Origin: JANXVV01 sp038230975
GTDB taxonomy: Bacteria; Planctomycetota; Phycisphaerae; Tepidisphaerales; Tepidisphaeraceae
Direction of reading: 5' to 3'
Assembly: GCA_038230975.1 (NCBI GenBank)
Contig: JBBRMF010000312.1
Location: 1-5,882, forward strand
DNA length: 5,882 bases
The position numbers and the translations under genes were made by a program. Positions within the stretch are counted from its first letter, which is position 1; each line of letters opens with the position of its first letter. This document shows positions 5,651 through 5,882 of the stretch, one piece after another. Below the pieces are notes generated by a model. The model had not been told where the DNA came from and did no database searches. It saw nothing but the letters and a program-made list of their open reading frames with translations.

Positions 5651-5882
5651 TGTTGACTTCTCCTTTTCAACCGTTTCAGTCTGCCCATTCCTTTCTCGCA
5701 TTCTGATCGATTGAGTTGAGTCGTTGAATGACCATTCACCGCAGAGTGCAATGCCTGTCTCTAAGATCGATACAAATTTCACCGGTGCGGCCGGTAACGT
5801 CTACCCCCTCCAACTGCTGCGCGCCCGGTAGGCCCATCGACTGATCGGGTAAGTGATTCCATGCCGCGCCTGCTGTACACCC
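5651..5882. other. Right-hand region with no supportable gene
   Basis: No recognisable gene is seen. A minus-strand frame is open from the right edge to TGA 5736-5738 (48 codons, including AWNHLPDQSMGLPGAQQLEG) and could be the 3' end of a gene lying to the right. A 26-codon plus-strand ORF starts at 5751 and ends at TAG within 5829-5831. ATG 5861 (MPRLLYT) could open a plus-strand gene that leaves the window. None has a good Shine-Dalgarno or a family motif. TTGACT at 5653 has no good -10 partner. Confidence 0.3.
5725..5738. repeat. Short inverted repeat TGAATG-AC-CATTCA
   Basis: Two perfect six-base arms are separated by two bases, in the gap downstream of the sulfotransferase. It could be an operator half-site pair. 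A dyad of this size is common by chance and no second copy was seen in the window. Confidence 0.2.

Noticed and set aside
1..5882. CRISPR array, tRNA/rRNA genes, transposase or IS ends
   Set aside because: No regularly spaced repeats, no tRNA-like fold and no transposase motifs or long terminal inverted repeats were seen on either strand.

Overview
The window reads as bacterial chromosome of moderate GC. Two features point tentatively to a Planctomycetota/PVC-type organism. The cytidylate kinase carries the EGRDQGTVVFP form of its conserved motif and is coupled directly to a PlsC-type acyltransferase, and a ThuA-like protein and a sulfotransferase lie beside it. I recall this combination from that group. 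The phylum is an inference, not something the sequence proves.

Layout. (1) Bases 1-137 hold the 3' end of an unrecognised plus-strand gene. A tiny tryptophan-rich ORF (149-214) with a good Shine-Dalgarno sequence follows and may be the stump of a broken gene. (2) Bases 198-1939, minus strand, hold a two-gene cassette: an ABC/OLD-like AAA ATPase followed by a PIN-domain nuclease, coupled through a one-base TAGTG overlap. This ATPase-plus-nuclease pair is the best candidate here for a little-described defence or toxin-type system. (3) Bases 2072-2103 hold a strong intrinsic terminator facing left, which separates the cassette from the next operon. (4) Bases 2116-4494, minus strand, hold four genes in which every junction is a 4-base ATGA overlap: ThuA-like protein, cytidylate kinase (cmk), 1-acylglycerol-3-phosphate acyltransferase (plsC type) and a MazG-like (d)CTP pyrophosphatase. 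(5) A 173-base divergent intergenic region separates that operon from a plus-strand sulfotransferase (4668-5621), which has an unusual C-terminal membrane segment. (6) Bases 5622-5882 hold a weak terminator candidate, a small inverted repeat and no gene I can support.

How the genes fit together. In the central operon, Cmk phosphorylates CMP/dCMP, the MazG-like enzyme is predicted to hydrolyse dCTP to dCMP, and PlsC makes phosphatidic acid, which CdsA (not in this window) activates with CTP. A cytidine-nucleotide and phospholipid theme is therefore plausible, with the ThuA-like protein as an unexplained first gene. The AAA-PIN pair has its own Shine-Dalgarno sites, visibly lower GC than the plsC region and no metabolic link to its neighbours, which fits an accessory module set between resident genes.
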